Source of the DNA: Bacillus sp. V2I10
GTDB lineage: Bacteria; Bacillota; Bacilli; Bacillales; Bacillaceae
Assembly (NCBI RefSeq): GCF_030817055.1
Contig: NZ_JAUSYV010000002.1
Span: 248,001 to 312,000 of the forward strand
Direction of reading: 5' to 3'
Length of the DNA stretch: 64,000 nt
This document shows, in pieces, positions 1 to 7,968 of the stretch. How positions within the stretch are numbered: position 1 is the first letter of the stretch; the number at the start of each line of letters is the position of its first letter. Below the pieces are notes generated by a model. That model made no database searches. It was given only the letters and a program-made list of their open reading frames with translations, and was not told the origin of the DNA. The translations under genes and the position numbers were made by a program.

Positions 1-507
1 GCATTAATAGAAGCGCTAATAATGGAAATCACCTTTGAAATTTTGCGTGAGGCTGGTATACGGATGCCTAGATCAGTAGGACAAGCCGTATCGATTGTCG
101 GAGCCCTTGTCATAGGTCAAGCTGCAGTTGAAGCAGGAATCGTTTCAGCCGTAATGGTTATAGTCGTAGCCATTACGGCTATCGCAAGCTTCGTTTTACC
201 CGCTTATAATATGGGTAATTCTGTAAGGATATTACGATTTGGGTTAATGTTTATGGCGGCATCCTTTGGTCTATTCGGTATTATGTTAGGCTTGATTGGA
301 ATCGTTCAACATCTATGTCAGTTACGTTCTTTTGGAATTCCCTTTATGGCCTCGTTTGCTCCTTCAATCCCTTCAGATAAAAAAGACGGTTTAATTCGTT
401 TGCCGCGATGGGAGATGTTTTCAAGACCGCGTTTTTTAAGTCAGAGAAATATTATTCGTGAAGATTATCCTCCTATCCGTGGGTCGAAACATAATGGAAA
501 AAAATAG
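1..507 (+). CDS. GerA-family spore germination receptor A subunit, C-terminal part
   Basis: The reading frame is open to the first base, so the gene is cut by the window edge and only the last 168 codons are present. The fragment has hydrophobic membrane segments (for example around VSIVGALVIGQAAVEAG) followed by a basic hydrophilic tail. This matches the C-terminal half of GerAA/GerKA-type A subunits, which sit in the spore inner membrane and form the germinant receptor with B and C subunits. The downstream C, D and B subunit genes support the call. Its stop lies inside the proposed start region of the next gene, so translation is probably coupled. Which germinant is sensed cannot be told from the sequence. 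Confidence 0.88.
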   Translation, partial: ALIEALIMEITFEILREAGIRMPRSVGQAVSIVGALVIGQAAVEAGIVSAVMVIVVAITAIASFVLPAYNMGNSVRILRFGLMFMAASFGLFGIMLGLIGIVQHLCQLRSFGIPFMASFAPSIPSDKKDGLIRLPRWEMFSRPRFLSQRNIIREDYPPIRGSKHNGKK

Positions 508-1720
508 TCGTTATTTGAAAGGAGAAATAACTACGAAACGAAAATGGTTGATTGCCTTAATTTTGATACTTACACTTTTCATGGCAGCAGGTTGTTGGAA
601 CCGAATAGAATTGAATGAAATCGCCATTTCAGTAGCCCTTGGAATAGATAAGGAGGGGGACAAAATTCTGATTTCAGATCAAGTAGTCATTCCCGGAGCT
701 ATTGCTTCTAAAACAGGCGGGGGTTCTGAAACACCGGTAACGTTGTATAAAGAGTCAGGTGACGGAATTCAGCAAGCTGCTCGCAGAATGACGACTAAAA
801 GTTCAAGAAAAATCTTTGTAGGACATTTACAGATGCTTATCCTCAGTGAGGAGATTGCGAAAGAAGGAATTGCAGATATATTAGATCACGTAACTAGAGA
901 CCATGAATATCGAAAGGATTTCTATGTGGTAGTAGCCAGGGAAATTAGAGCGGAGGACGCCCTTAAGATCCTCACACCGATTGAAAAAGTCCCGGCAACT
1001 CAAATGCGTTCATCTCTCGAAACTTCTCACAAAGCTTGGGCAGGAACGGGAGCAGTAAAAATTGATCAACTCACTTCAGATTTAATTAGTAAAGGGAAAG
1101 AACCGATATTAACAGGAATAACACTGCAAGGAAATTTAGAAGGAGGAATGACAGACAAAATTGAAAATACAGCGATTTTACAGTACAAAGGTTTAGCGGT
1201 GTTTAAGAAAGATAAGCTGGTAGGCTGGTTAGATGAGGAGGAAACGAAGGGTTATAACTATATCCGAGGTGATGTAAAAAGCACTTCCGGGCTTATACCA
1301 TGCAATGAAAAAGAGAATGCCACTATAGAAATACTCAGCGCAAATAAAAAAATAAAATTAAAGATGGAGCATGGCAAGCCTCAAATAGATCTTAATATCA
1401 GGTTGGAAGGCAATGTGTCTGATGCACAATGCAGTATAGATTTTTCCAACCCGCAATCGTTTCTCAAATTAGAGAAAAAAACAGAAAAACGCCTTATAGA
1501 AATTATAAAGAAAGCGTTAAATAAAGCACAAAAAGAATATGAGGCGGATATTTTTGGGTTTGGTGAAGTGATAAACCGAAAAAATCCAAAATATTGGGAA
1601 AAGGTCGAGAAGGACTGGGACAAAGAATTTGCAGATTTAAAGGTCAATGTAAAGGCAACAGTAAAAATACAGCGGATTTTTAAAACGCAAAAATCCTTCC
1701 GTGAAAGGATAAAAGAGTAA
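494..1720 (+). CDS. Ger(x)C family germinant receptor lipoprotein (C subunit)
   Basis: The protein has a lipoprotein signal: a basic start, a hydrophobic stretch and a Cys in FMAAGCW. It then has the long hydrophilic body of the Ger(x)C family, with the early motif NRIELNEIAISVALGIDKEG. C subunits are anchored to the outer face of the spore inner membrane and are needed for receptor function. The start is uncertain. ATG at 494 overlaps the A gene but lacks a good ribosome site. A clear AAAGGAG at 518-524 lies eight bases before an in-frame ACG at 533, which would give a product starting TKRKWLIALI, the usual N-terminus for the family. The ancestral ATG may have mutated to ACG. Confidence 0.9.
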   Translation: MEKNSRYLKGEITTKRKWLIALILILTLFMAAGCWNRIELNEIAISVALGIDKEGDKILISDQVVIPGAIASKTGGGSETPVTLYKESGDGIQQAARRMTTKSSRKIFVGHLQMLILSEEIAKEGIADILDHVTRDHEYRKDFYVVVAREIRAEDALKILTPIEKVPATQMRSSLETSHKAWAGTGAVKIDQLTSDLISKGKEPILTGITLQGNLEGGMTDKIENTAILQYKGLAVFKKDKLVGWLDEEETKGYNYIRGDVKSTSGLIPCNEKENATIEILSANKKIKLKMEHGKPQIDLNIRLEGNVSDAQCSIDFSNPQSFLKLEKKTEKRLIEIIKKALNKAQKEYEADIFGFGEVINRKNPKYWEKVEKDWDKEFADLKVNVKATVKIQRIFKTQKSFRERIKE

Positions 1721-1725
1721 ATTCG

Positions 1726-1959
1726 ATGTGGCCAATCATAGGAATCGTTATGGCAGCAGTTATTATGATCATTATTGATGTACCTTCGACTTGGAAAAAA
1801 GGAGAAAAAAAGGAATTATGGGGATTTTTTATTCTGCTATTCATTGGGGTCATGTTAAGTATTGTACACGAGCGCAATGTTAATATTCCAAATCCACTTG
1901 ATTTGATCTCTGTTATGTACAAGCCATTCGGTGAATTTCTTTTGAGGTTATTAAAATGA
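1726..1959 (+). CDS. Small two-helix D subunit of the germinant receptor
   Basis: This 77-residue protein has two predicted membrane helices (about residues 3-18 and 30-46) joined by a charged loop, and it lies between the C and B genes with 5-bp and 16-bp gaps. Short two-helix D proteins are known partners of many GerA-type receptors in Bacillus and modulate their activity. The position and topology fit this role. There is no catalytic motif. Confidence 0.75.
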   Translation: MWPIIGIVMAAVIMIIIDVPSTWKKGEKKELWGFFILLFIGVMLSIVHERNVNIPNPLDLISVMYKPFGEFLLRLLK

Positions 1960-1975
1960 AAAGTAGGGGTGCTTC

Positions 1976-3082
1976 ATGCTTGAAAAGGGCAAGATAGGTG
2001 CCGGTCAATTTATGAAATTAGTTATTCTTTTTAATATAGGTTCTTCCATTTTATTAACACCGAACATACTTACTTCGGGAGCAAAACAAGACGCGTGGAT
2101 CGCATCCATTCTCGGCATGGGAATTGGTTTACTCCTAGTATGGATATACAACATATTAGGCAGCCAATTTCCTCAAATGACCTTGGTTGAATACAGTCAG
2201 AAAATCCTTGGGAAATGGGCAGGGAAAGCGGTCTCTTTTTTGTTTTTTATATTTACATTTACCCTTTCTGCCCTTGTTTTAAGAAATATCGGGGATTTTA
2301 CGGAGTCAGCAATATTCCCCGAGACCCCGATCAAAGCCATTCATATCGTTTTTCTATTGATACTTATCATCGGAGTCCGATATGGTCTTGAAAACATTGC
2401 ACGAACTTCAGAAATTTTTTTTCCATGGGTTATCATACTTTTTAGTATTTTTGTTCTTTTACTATCACCGCAAGTTGAAATGGAAAAACTACAGCCTATT
2501 CTTTCGAAAGGAATAAAACCTGTAATACATGCGACTGTGCCCTATATTGGTTTTCCTTTTCTGGAACTTATTTTGTTTTTGATGATTTTTCCCTATGTCA
2601 ACCGGAAAGAAGAAGCTAGAAAGGCATTTTTTATAGGAACTTTTATCGGAAGCACTGTTTTAACGATTTTGACAATCATGGCTATTTTAATTTTGGGATT
2701 CGAAGAAACATCAAGTAATCTATACGCCAGTTTTGAAATGGCAAAAAAAATAGATATAGGTGAGATAATACAAAGAGTAGAATCGATAATAGCAGTGATT
2801 TGGATTATTACAATCTATTTTAAACTTTCAGTTTGTTTCTATGTGTCCGTATTATGTTTTGCCCAAACTTTTGAATTCAACAATTATCGTGTACTTACAT
2901 TGCCGCTGGGAATGATTTTAGTGATTTATTCCATCATTATTACTCCTAATGTGGGCTATTTGATTACTTTTAATGGAAAAATATGGACACCATACGCATT
3001 AACTTACGGCCTTTTTCTTCCTCTATTACTCCTGGGAGTAAATTTATTGAAAAAAAGGTTTTCGCGAAGTAGTAAATTGTAA
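1976..3082 (+). CDS. GerB-family spore germination permease-like B subunit
   Basis: The 368-residue protein is almost entirely hydrophobic with about ten membrane helices and starts with the family-typical EKGKIGAGQFMKLVILFNIGSSIL. It belongs to the endospore germination permease family within the APC transporter superfamily. B subunits bind germinant amino acids or act with the A subunit at the spore inner membrane. It is the last gene of the A-C-D-B operon. Only a weak hairpin (about 3142-3153) follows, so the operon terminator is not clearly placed. Confidence 0.92.
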   Translation: MLEKGKIGAGQFMKLVILFNIGSSILLTPNILTSGAKQDAWIASILGMGIGLLLVWIYNILGSQFPQMTLVEYSQKILGKWAGKAVSFLFFIFTFTLSALVLRNIGDFTESAIFPETPIKAIHIVFLLILIIGVRYGLENIARTSEIFFPWVIILFSIFVLLLSPQVEMEKLQPILSKGIKPVIHATVPYIGFPFLELILFLMIFPYVNRKEEARKAFFIGTFIGSTVLTILTIMAILILGFEETSSNLYASFEMAKKIDIGEIIQRVESIIAVIWIITIYFKLSVCFYVSVLCFAQTFEFNNYRVLTLPLGMILVIYSIIITPNVGYLITFNGKIWTPYALTYGLFLPLLLLGVNLLKKRFSRSSKL

Positions 3083-3195
3083 TTACATCATTTAACTCGA
3101 GCTAAGAGGGAGAATATTACAATTAAAATTAGTCTTTTAGGTGAACACCTCTTTATCAGATTTTTAATCTTAACTACACTCTGCAATCCAATTAT

Positions 3196-3433
3196 GGGGT
3201 CCAGCCAGCAAAACGCGTATTTTCGTACGCTAAGGCTGAATGACCCTTAAAATAAAGGTTCTTTGTACGTTAATCTCATTTCGTCAATACAACATAAATG
3301 AAGTTGTGTTGTATTAAATATCCATTATTGTTGTTGATAACGTCCTTATGCAACACAATTTAATCTTGAGGGCACAAATCTAACGCAACATAACTCTTAG
3401 CGTACGTTTTCCGCGTTTTGCTGGCGGTACCCC
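3196..3433. mobile_element. Tn3-family-derived miniature inverted-repeat element (TIME-like)
   Basis: Two inverted repeats bound the element: 3196-3234 begins GGGGTCCAGCCAGCAAAACG and ends GTACGCTAAG, and 3396-3433 read on the other strand begins GGGGTACCGCCAGCAAAACG and ends GTACGCTAAG. They differ only by a few substitutions and one length change. A GGGG start, a TAAG end and 38 bp length are hallmarks of Tn3-family ends, and the GGGGTACCGCCAGCA core resembles Tn4430-type ends. Nothing in the 238 bp encodes a transposase. The flanking bases are ATTAT and TTATT, so a clean 5-bp duplication is not visible (TTAT is shared). Confidence 0.85.
3286..3393. repeat. Candidate internal recombination site of the miniature element
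   Basis: A core inverted repeat, AATACAACA (3286-3294) and TGTTGTATT (3307-3315), is followed by two direct copies, CAACACAA (3351-3358) and CAACATAA (3386-3393). One inverted core plus two direct accessory sites is the layout of the resolution site used by TnpI tyrosine recombinases of Tn4430-like transposons. The assignment to TnpI is inference from layout. Confidence 0.5.
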
Positions 3434-3464
3434 TTATTGAATAAAAGCACTCGTTCGCATTAAA

Positions 3465-3510
3465 CATAGACTAAAAAAGCTGAAGAGTACTTCAGCTTTT
3501 TTAGTCTATG
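3465..3510. terminator. Strong bidirectional Rho-independent terminator
   Basis: A perfect 21-bp stem (3465-3485 with 3490-3510) closes a four-base AGTA loop. The stem contains a run of six A on one side and six T on the other. It lies at the end of the small membrane peptide gene on the minus strand. Confidence 0.8.
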
Positions 3511-3592
3511 GTGTGGTAAAGAAGAGCACAATGAAAAATCCTATAACAAGCACACTAATTATAATAAAGTTTGAATCCCCAAATTTTTTCAA
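3506..3592 (-). CDS. 28-residue single-span membrane peptide
   Basis: A TTG start is preceded by AAGGAG with a 12-base gap, and an in-frame TAG lies just upstream, so no longer start exists. The product has a short basic N-terminus (KKFGDSN) and one hydrophobic helix (FIIISVLVIGFFIVLFF). The stop codon sits in the stem of the strong terminator. The combination of ribosome site, membrane helix and terminator suggests a real micropeptide gene. It lies 66 bp downstream of the conjugative hydrolase gene on the same strand and may be the last gene of that operon. No family was recognised. Confidence 0.5.
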   Translation of the reverse strand: MKKFGDSNFIIISVLVIGFFIVLFFTTP

Positions 3593-3658
3593 TAGCTGAT
3601 TCTACTCCTTATACATTACTTATATTCATTCGAATTAAGATATCTACTATTAAATTGT

Positions 3659-6600
3659 TTATATCCTTTTTACACGTCCATTGAATACATCTTTCCAATA
3701 TCCTTTTGTCATATCTGCTATCGCAACCCCAGTACTGGATTGTGCTCCTATGAACTTCCCATTTCCAACATAGTAGGATAAGAACCCAGCGCCTTATCAT
3801 GTTTCCATGACAGGTTTCCAAGAACTCTCCCCCGAACCGTACGTACATGTCTCCATGTATACGGCTCTCCACTTAATCTTAGTCTAGTTTTCCACTGTGT
3901 AAATCCTTGTGACACTTTGTACACAGAGCTACAGTTTTACGTTTCCTTCCAAGCATCCACTTTTCCCATTTTGCTTTACCGCTTAAATCTTTCATTTTTC
4001 TTATATGGTGCATCTCAAGAGGAACGTCAGTTTTATCACACCATTCACATTGTCTTGCCTTAAGCCTGTCTATCAGGCTTGTTTCTCCCTTAAGTTTCTG
4101 CTCATTAGGAAGTAAGTCTTCTGGAATATCCGTGTTTATTTTCGTATTACACTTGAACCCTTCGGAGTACAACGTACTCTTTCCTTGTCCTTTTTTAGTT
4201 TCATACGTTATGGTAAACACTCCATCATGACAGTACTTTTTCGTTATTTTGTGTATGGTGGATTTGTATTTATTGGCGAAGGTTTTGTAAAGGCTGTATT
4301 TCATGTGGTAGTAAAATTTGTTAAGCACACTTACATTTTTCGCCAATTTATAGTAGTTGTACATTCCTCTTATTTGTGCATTGTAGATGCTGAGAATTTC
4401 TAAATCATCGAAATCGATTAAACTTGCTCTGTGAGTAGGCATCCAAGTACCTTTTGGCGTTATTTTTAAAGCTCCTATTTCTTTTAACTTATCAACCCAT
4501 TTTTCCTGCGGTACATATAGTGTGCATGTATAGGATTTGGTTCTTCTCATCTTCCCATCCTTGCACATTTTTCTGTCCTGGTTGCGCGAAATGATCACGT
4601 CATATCCTAGGAATCTAGCCGGTTTGTTAGAATGTGTAATAAGGGTTTTCTCCTGCGAAAGTGTCAAGTTCAGTTCCTTACTTAGGAACTCCGATAACGA
4701 GTCTTTTATTTGTTGTGCTTCTTGCTTGCTCCCAATTATCCCTATTAGAAAATCATCTGCGTACCTCGTATAGTACATTCGTTTGTATTCTTTGTCCTCA
4801 GGTTTAATAGCTGGAATTTTGCTCCTTAGTTTTCTCAACTCCTGTATTTCTGATGTGATTTTCTCTTGTTCGATTGGACTTAAGGATTCGTTATGCAGAG
4901 TATTCTTTAGTTGGAATAGTTGTCTGTTGATTTTGTTATATTGGGAGTTCGCTTTCCTTTTGATGCCCTTATTAAATTCATTTATTAACTTCTCTACATA
5001 TTTGTCTAGCTCGTTTAAATAGATGTTTGCTAGGATAGGACTGATAATTCCACCTTGTGGTGTTCCGCTGTATGTTTTGTGATAGACCCAGTTTTCTAAA
5101 TAACCTGCTCTTAGAAACTTCCAGATGAGGTTGATGAACTTCTCGTCGTCAATTCGTTCCCTTAGGATGTGCACCAGCCTATGGTGATTGATATTATCGA
5201 AAAAGCTTTCTATATCTCCTTCAATAAACCATCTTGTACCGTCAAAGTTAGTTTTGACTTGCATTAAGGCTGTGTGACAGCTTCTGTTTGGTCGAAATCC
5301 GTGAGATAGTTCCGAGAATGAACTTTCATATATAGAGTCCAGTATCATTCTGACTACTTCCTGTACCAGTTTGTCGTCTATCGACGGAATACCTAACGGT
5401 CTTCGCTTTCCGTTTTTCTTAGGTATATATGTTCTTTTGGCAGGTTGGGGTTGATAAGTTTCAGCTCTCAACGCTTCGATAAGGTCGTCGATTCGTTTTA
5501 AACTCATACCATCAATCGTTTTCCCGTCTATTCCCTTTGTCATGTTTCCTTCCTTTGCATATATTTTCTGATATGCTAGGTAGTAAAATTCAGGGTTGTA
5601 CAAATTTCTGTATAGGCGTTTGAAGGTATAAGTAGAATCTTTAGATTTGGAAACTAGACTGTTTAACACATTGTTTGGACTTCTCATGAAGCCTCACGCT
5701 CCTTCCATACGTTGTATTAAACGATTAAGCTGTTTCCCTTCGCCATGTACTAGGCTTTCCCTAGCTCGGACTACTACGGAAACTCCGTTATCATATGAGC
5801 TATTCAGACTCTTTAAGTCATAGCCTTATGGCTTGCTCACTTAGATAATCCCCGTTTAGCACTCTGAAGATAGCTTGTGATAATGTCGGATGTGACTTTC
5901 GTCTTTTTCCCTTCACTAGGGCTGCGTAACTCGTAGAACATACGGAAAGACCCGGCATCTATTAGTCATTCCTTTGAGTTATATGACGTCTTCTAGTTAC
6001 CTTTCGTCATAAGCCACGTTATGCTCGCTCAGACTATCATTCAAGCAGTTTAGCTTTCATCCTCGTTTATAACGTTTCGCCTCGCCATTCAGTCGTGTCA
6101 TGGTAACTTGACAACTTATGGCTTTCCTAACATGCTACACTCCCCATTTGGTTTCCCTTATGGATAAGTTAGGTGACGATAGGTGTAATATGTTCTTTAC
6201 CTATTGCTTTGCTAGAGCAAAATCTTTCAGAGCCCTTGCGGGCGCACGATTCCTACATGTCCATCTTTTTTATAAGTATCGAAGAAAACAACATCCCCTG
6301 GCTTCATTTCACTGGCAGATACAGGCTTGCCTAGATGCTTTAAGGTTTCCGTGCTGGAGGAGGTTAATGGACCTAAGTTAACACCTGTTTCTTTAAACGC
6401 CCAATGAACAAAACTCGAACAGTCGAAACGTCCTCTGGCTATGTCACTTTGATTTCTTCCTCCACCAAACACATAAACTGAATTTCCAATCCACTTGTTA
6501 CCTACATCTACTACAGCTATACCTGTACTTTCGCCACTACCTCCGCCAACTGTAACATAACCTTTTACATATTGATCCGCAAAACCGAGAACTTCTTCCA

Positions 6601-7324
6601 CATACCAATCAGAATGATTATAAGCAAATACAGCTCTTCTTAAATCACCTTCAGCTGCACCATTCGCTTTCAGATAATTCGCTGCAGAATGGATCGCATC
6701 CTCTATATCCCACGGATCAGCCTTTCCATCCCCGTTTGCATCTACACCATATCCACCATACTTTTTAATAATAGCCGGATCGGTCAAAATCTTGTTCGGA
6801 ATACTGGCATTACCTAACCGGTTTCCTCCCGGATAAGACCAGCCGACCCACGTTAAAGGCATGAACTGCAAGTGTCCCGCGGCCCCAACCGGGGAAACCA
6901 TTACTTCCAACGTAGAAAATCGGGTTTCTACCCGATGGTGTGCGGCAAGCAAATTCCATGGCACACCATATTTTTCCTCTGCAGCTTTATAGATTGGTAT
7001 ATATTGAGACGGAATTTCATTTGCCCCAAACTCTGAAATTTCTCCTCCGTAATACCCCGTACTGGGATTCATTTCTTCTTCTCCACCAGTCGAAGATAAA
7101 ATAACAAAAGCGATAATGATAAGCCCGCCAATGAGCACAATGGCTGCAGCTGTAATACCCAAAACGACAGGAAGTCCAACAGTAGTACCAGCAGCTGCGG
7201 CTGCCTTTGCAGTTGCTGCTTTCACAGCTTTTTTCGTCACGGCTTTTCCGGCTTTACCTGCCGTACTCTTCAAAGCAGAACTTCCATCGGTCTCGTGCGC
7301 ATTAGGGTCATTAATTTGGGACAT
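3659..7324 (-). CDS. Two-domain conjugative cell-wall hydrolase (lysozyme-like plus NlpC/P60), split by a group II intron
   Basis: Exon 1 is 7324-6248 (359 codons) and exon 2 is 3772-3659; splicing gives 396 residues. Order: cytoplasmic Ala/Lys-rich N-terminus, one membrane helix (about 52-76), lysozyme-like domain (about 105-245, HHRVETRFS with candidate Glu133), linker, then NlpC/P60 (about 268-396) with Cys302 in DCSSF and His356 in GHVGI. Exon 2 restores YVGNGKFIGAQSSTG and ends FNGRVKRI. The architecture matches CwlT of ICEBs1 and the TcpG/Orf14 hydrolases, which open peptidoglycan for the conjugation machine. Without splicing the protein ends six codons after the boundary (VRPQGL) and loses the end of the peptidase fold. 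Confidence 0.9.
3834..3867 (-). ncRNA. Group II intron domain V hairpin
   Basis: A 34-nt hairpin beginning GAGCCGTATACATGG and ending GTACGGTTC on the minus strand. It has the AGC-type catalytic triad region and GNRA-like GAGA loop expected of domain V. Domain VI and the intron end follow within 61 bases. Confidence 0.88.
3879..5687 (-). CDS. Group II intron reverse transcriptase/maturase with HNH endonuclease (LtrA-like)
   Basis: This 602-residue protein has the intron-encoded protein layout. RT motifs include GFRPNRSCHTAL and the YADD active site (about 309-312), followed by a maturase (X) domain and a C-terminal HNH endonuclease with CEWC, EMHH and CTKCHKDLH zinc/catalytic residues (about 545-600). 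It helps intron RNA fold and splice, and drives target-primed retrohoming. The frame is intact and full length for the family. It sits in domain IV of the intron. Confidence 0.95.
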   Translation of the reverse strand: MRSPNNVLNSLVSKSKDSTYTFKRLYRNLYNPEFYYLAYQKIYAKEGNMTKGIDGKTIDGMSLKRIDDLIEALRAETYQPQPAKRTYIPKKNGKRRPLGIPSIDDKLVQEVVRMILDSIYESSFSELSHGFRPNRSCHTALMQVKTNFDGTRWFIEGDIESFFDNINHHRLVHILRERIDDEKFINLIWKFLRAGYLENWVYHKTYSGTPQGGIISPILANIYLNELDKYVEKLINEFNKGIKRKANSQYNKINRQLFQLKNTLHNESLSPIEQEKITSEIQELRKLRSKIPAIKPEDKEYKRMYYTRYADDFLIGIIGSKQEAQQIKDSLSEFLSKELNLTLSQEKTLITHSNKPARFLGYDVIISRNQDRKMCKDGKMRRTKSYTCTLYVPQEKWVDKLKEIGALKITPKGTWMPTHRASLIDFDDLEILSIYNAQIRGMYNYYKLAKNVSVLNKFYYHMKYSLYKTFANKYKSTIHKITKKYCHDGVFTITYETKKGQGKSTLYSEGFKCNTKINTDIPEDLLPNEQKLKGETSLIDRLKARQCEWCDKTDVPLEMHHIRKMKDLSGKAKWEKWMLGRKRKTVALCTKCHKDLHSGKLD

Positions 7325-7944
7325 TTACTCTCACATCCTCCACTTGCCATTCGCCATCAACGCCACGGAGGCCCACTAAGTACCAATCTTCTGTTTGTGA
7401 AACCTTTCCATCAACTGACTTTGCTTCCCCTCTGACAATGACATTCCAGCGAACAATCATGCTGCTCTTGTTTACGACTGGTGTCACATCAGTTTTCTTT
7501 TACTGTCAAATATGAGCGTTCAAGCACTTCACGTCTGCCGTTCCGGTTCATTTTTTTAAATAAAGCATCAGTCATATAAGGTTTGGACTTATCAAGGTAA
7601 ACCATCGGTTTATCTGCATTGTAAGTATGAAAAGCTGTCACAAACTGAACAGCAATCTTTTTAGTGTCTTCAAGCTCTTCTTCAGAAAAATGTTCTGTCT
7701 GATCATATCCGTTCACCTCTTCTTCCTCAGATTTTGATTCTGAATTAGACAGATCAGGTGAATCGGCTGCTAAAGACGATTCTTCTGTACTTTCAGGTTT
7801 TTGCTCCCTCGCATTAGTTGTATCATCATTCAGGCTTCGAAAAAGAGTTGAAGCAGTAAAACCCACTGCGAGAAAAAGGACGAGAAGAAAAAGGAACAAC
7901 TTGAAACGATCACTTTTACTGTTTTGAAAATCCCATCCGAACAT
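7311..7944 (-). pseudogene. TcpC-like membrane protein of the conjugation operon, one frameshift
   Basis: The first frame (7944-7489, 151 residues) starts after AGGAGG, has one N-terminal membrane helix (about 16-36), an acidic linker, and the first half of an NTF2-like domain ending SYLTVKEN. The continuation in the next frame, TDVTPVVNKSSMIVRWNVIV through VRVNVPN, runs to a stop at 7311 that overlaps the start of the hydrolase gene. Removing one A from GAAAAC at 7492-7497 joins the two into about 210 residues. The overlap and continuous similarity pattern indicate a single gene with an indel or a sequence error. It probably forms part of the periplasm-facing part of the channel. Confidence 0.7.
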
Positions 7945-7968
7945 AGTTCAACCTCCTGTTTTCTCCTC

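Larger units (their letters stand above)
3773..6247 (-). mobile_element. Complete group II intron inserted in the hydrolase gene
   Basis: Reading the minus strand, the element begins GTGCG at 6247 and ends CCTAC at 3773, the expected GUGYG start and AY end. It is 2475 bp long with about 560 bp of ribozyme domains I-III, an internal reverse-transcriptase gene, then domain V (3834-3867) and domain VI. Joining the flanks restores the uninterrupted hydrolase frame GHVGI-YVGNG, which fixes both boundaries to the base. It appears intact and splicing-competent. Orientation is that of the host gene, as splicing requires. Confidence 0.93.

Noticed and set aside
3609..3872. An 87-residue minus-strand frame beside the intron RT
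   Set aside because: It covers domain V/VI of the intron and reads the downstream exon in the wrong frame; the true frame is the NlpC/P60 C-terminus.
4185..5022. Several plus-strand frames opposite the intron RT
   Set aside because: They are antisense to a well-supported gene and lack ribosome sites or recognisable motifs.
6118..6381. A plus-strand frame across the intron 5' boundary
   Set aside because: It spans ribozyme and hydrolase antisense sequence and has no coding signs.
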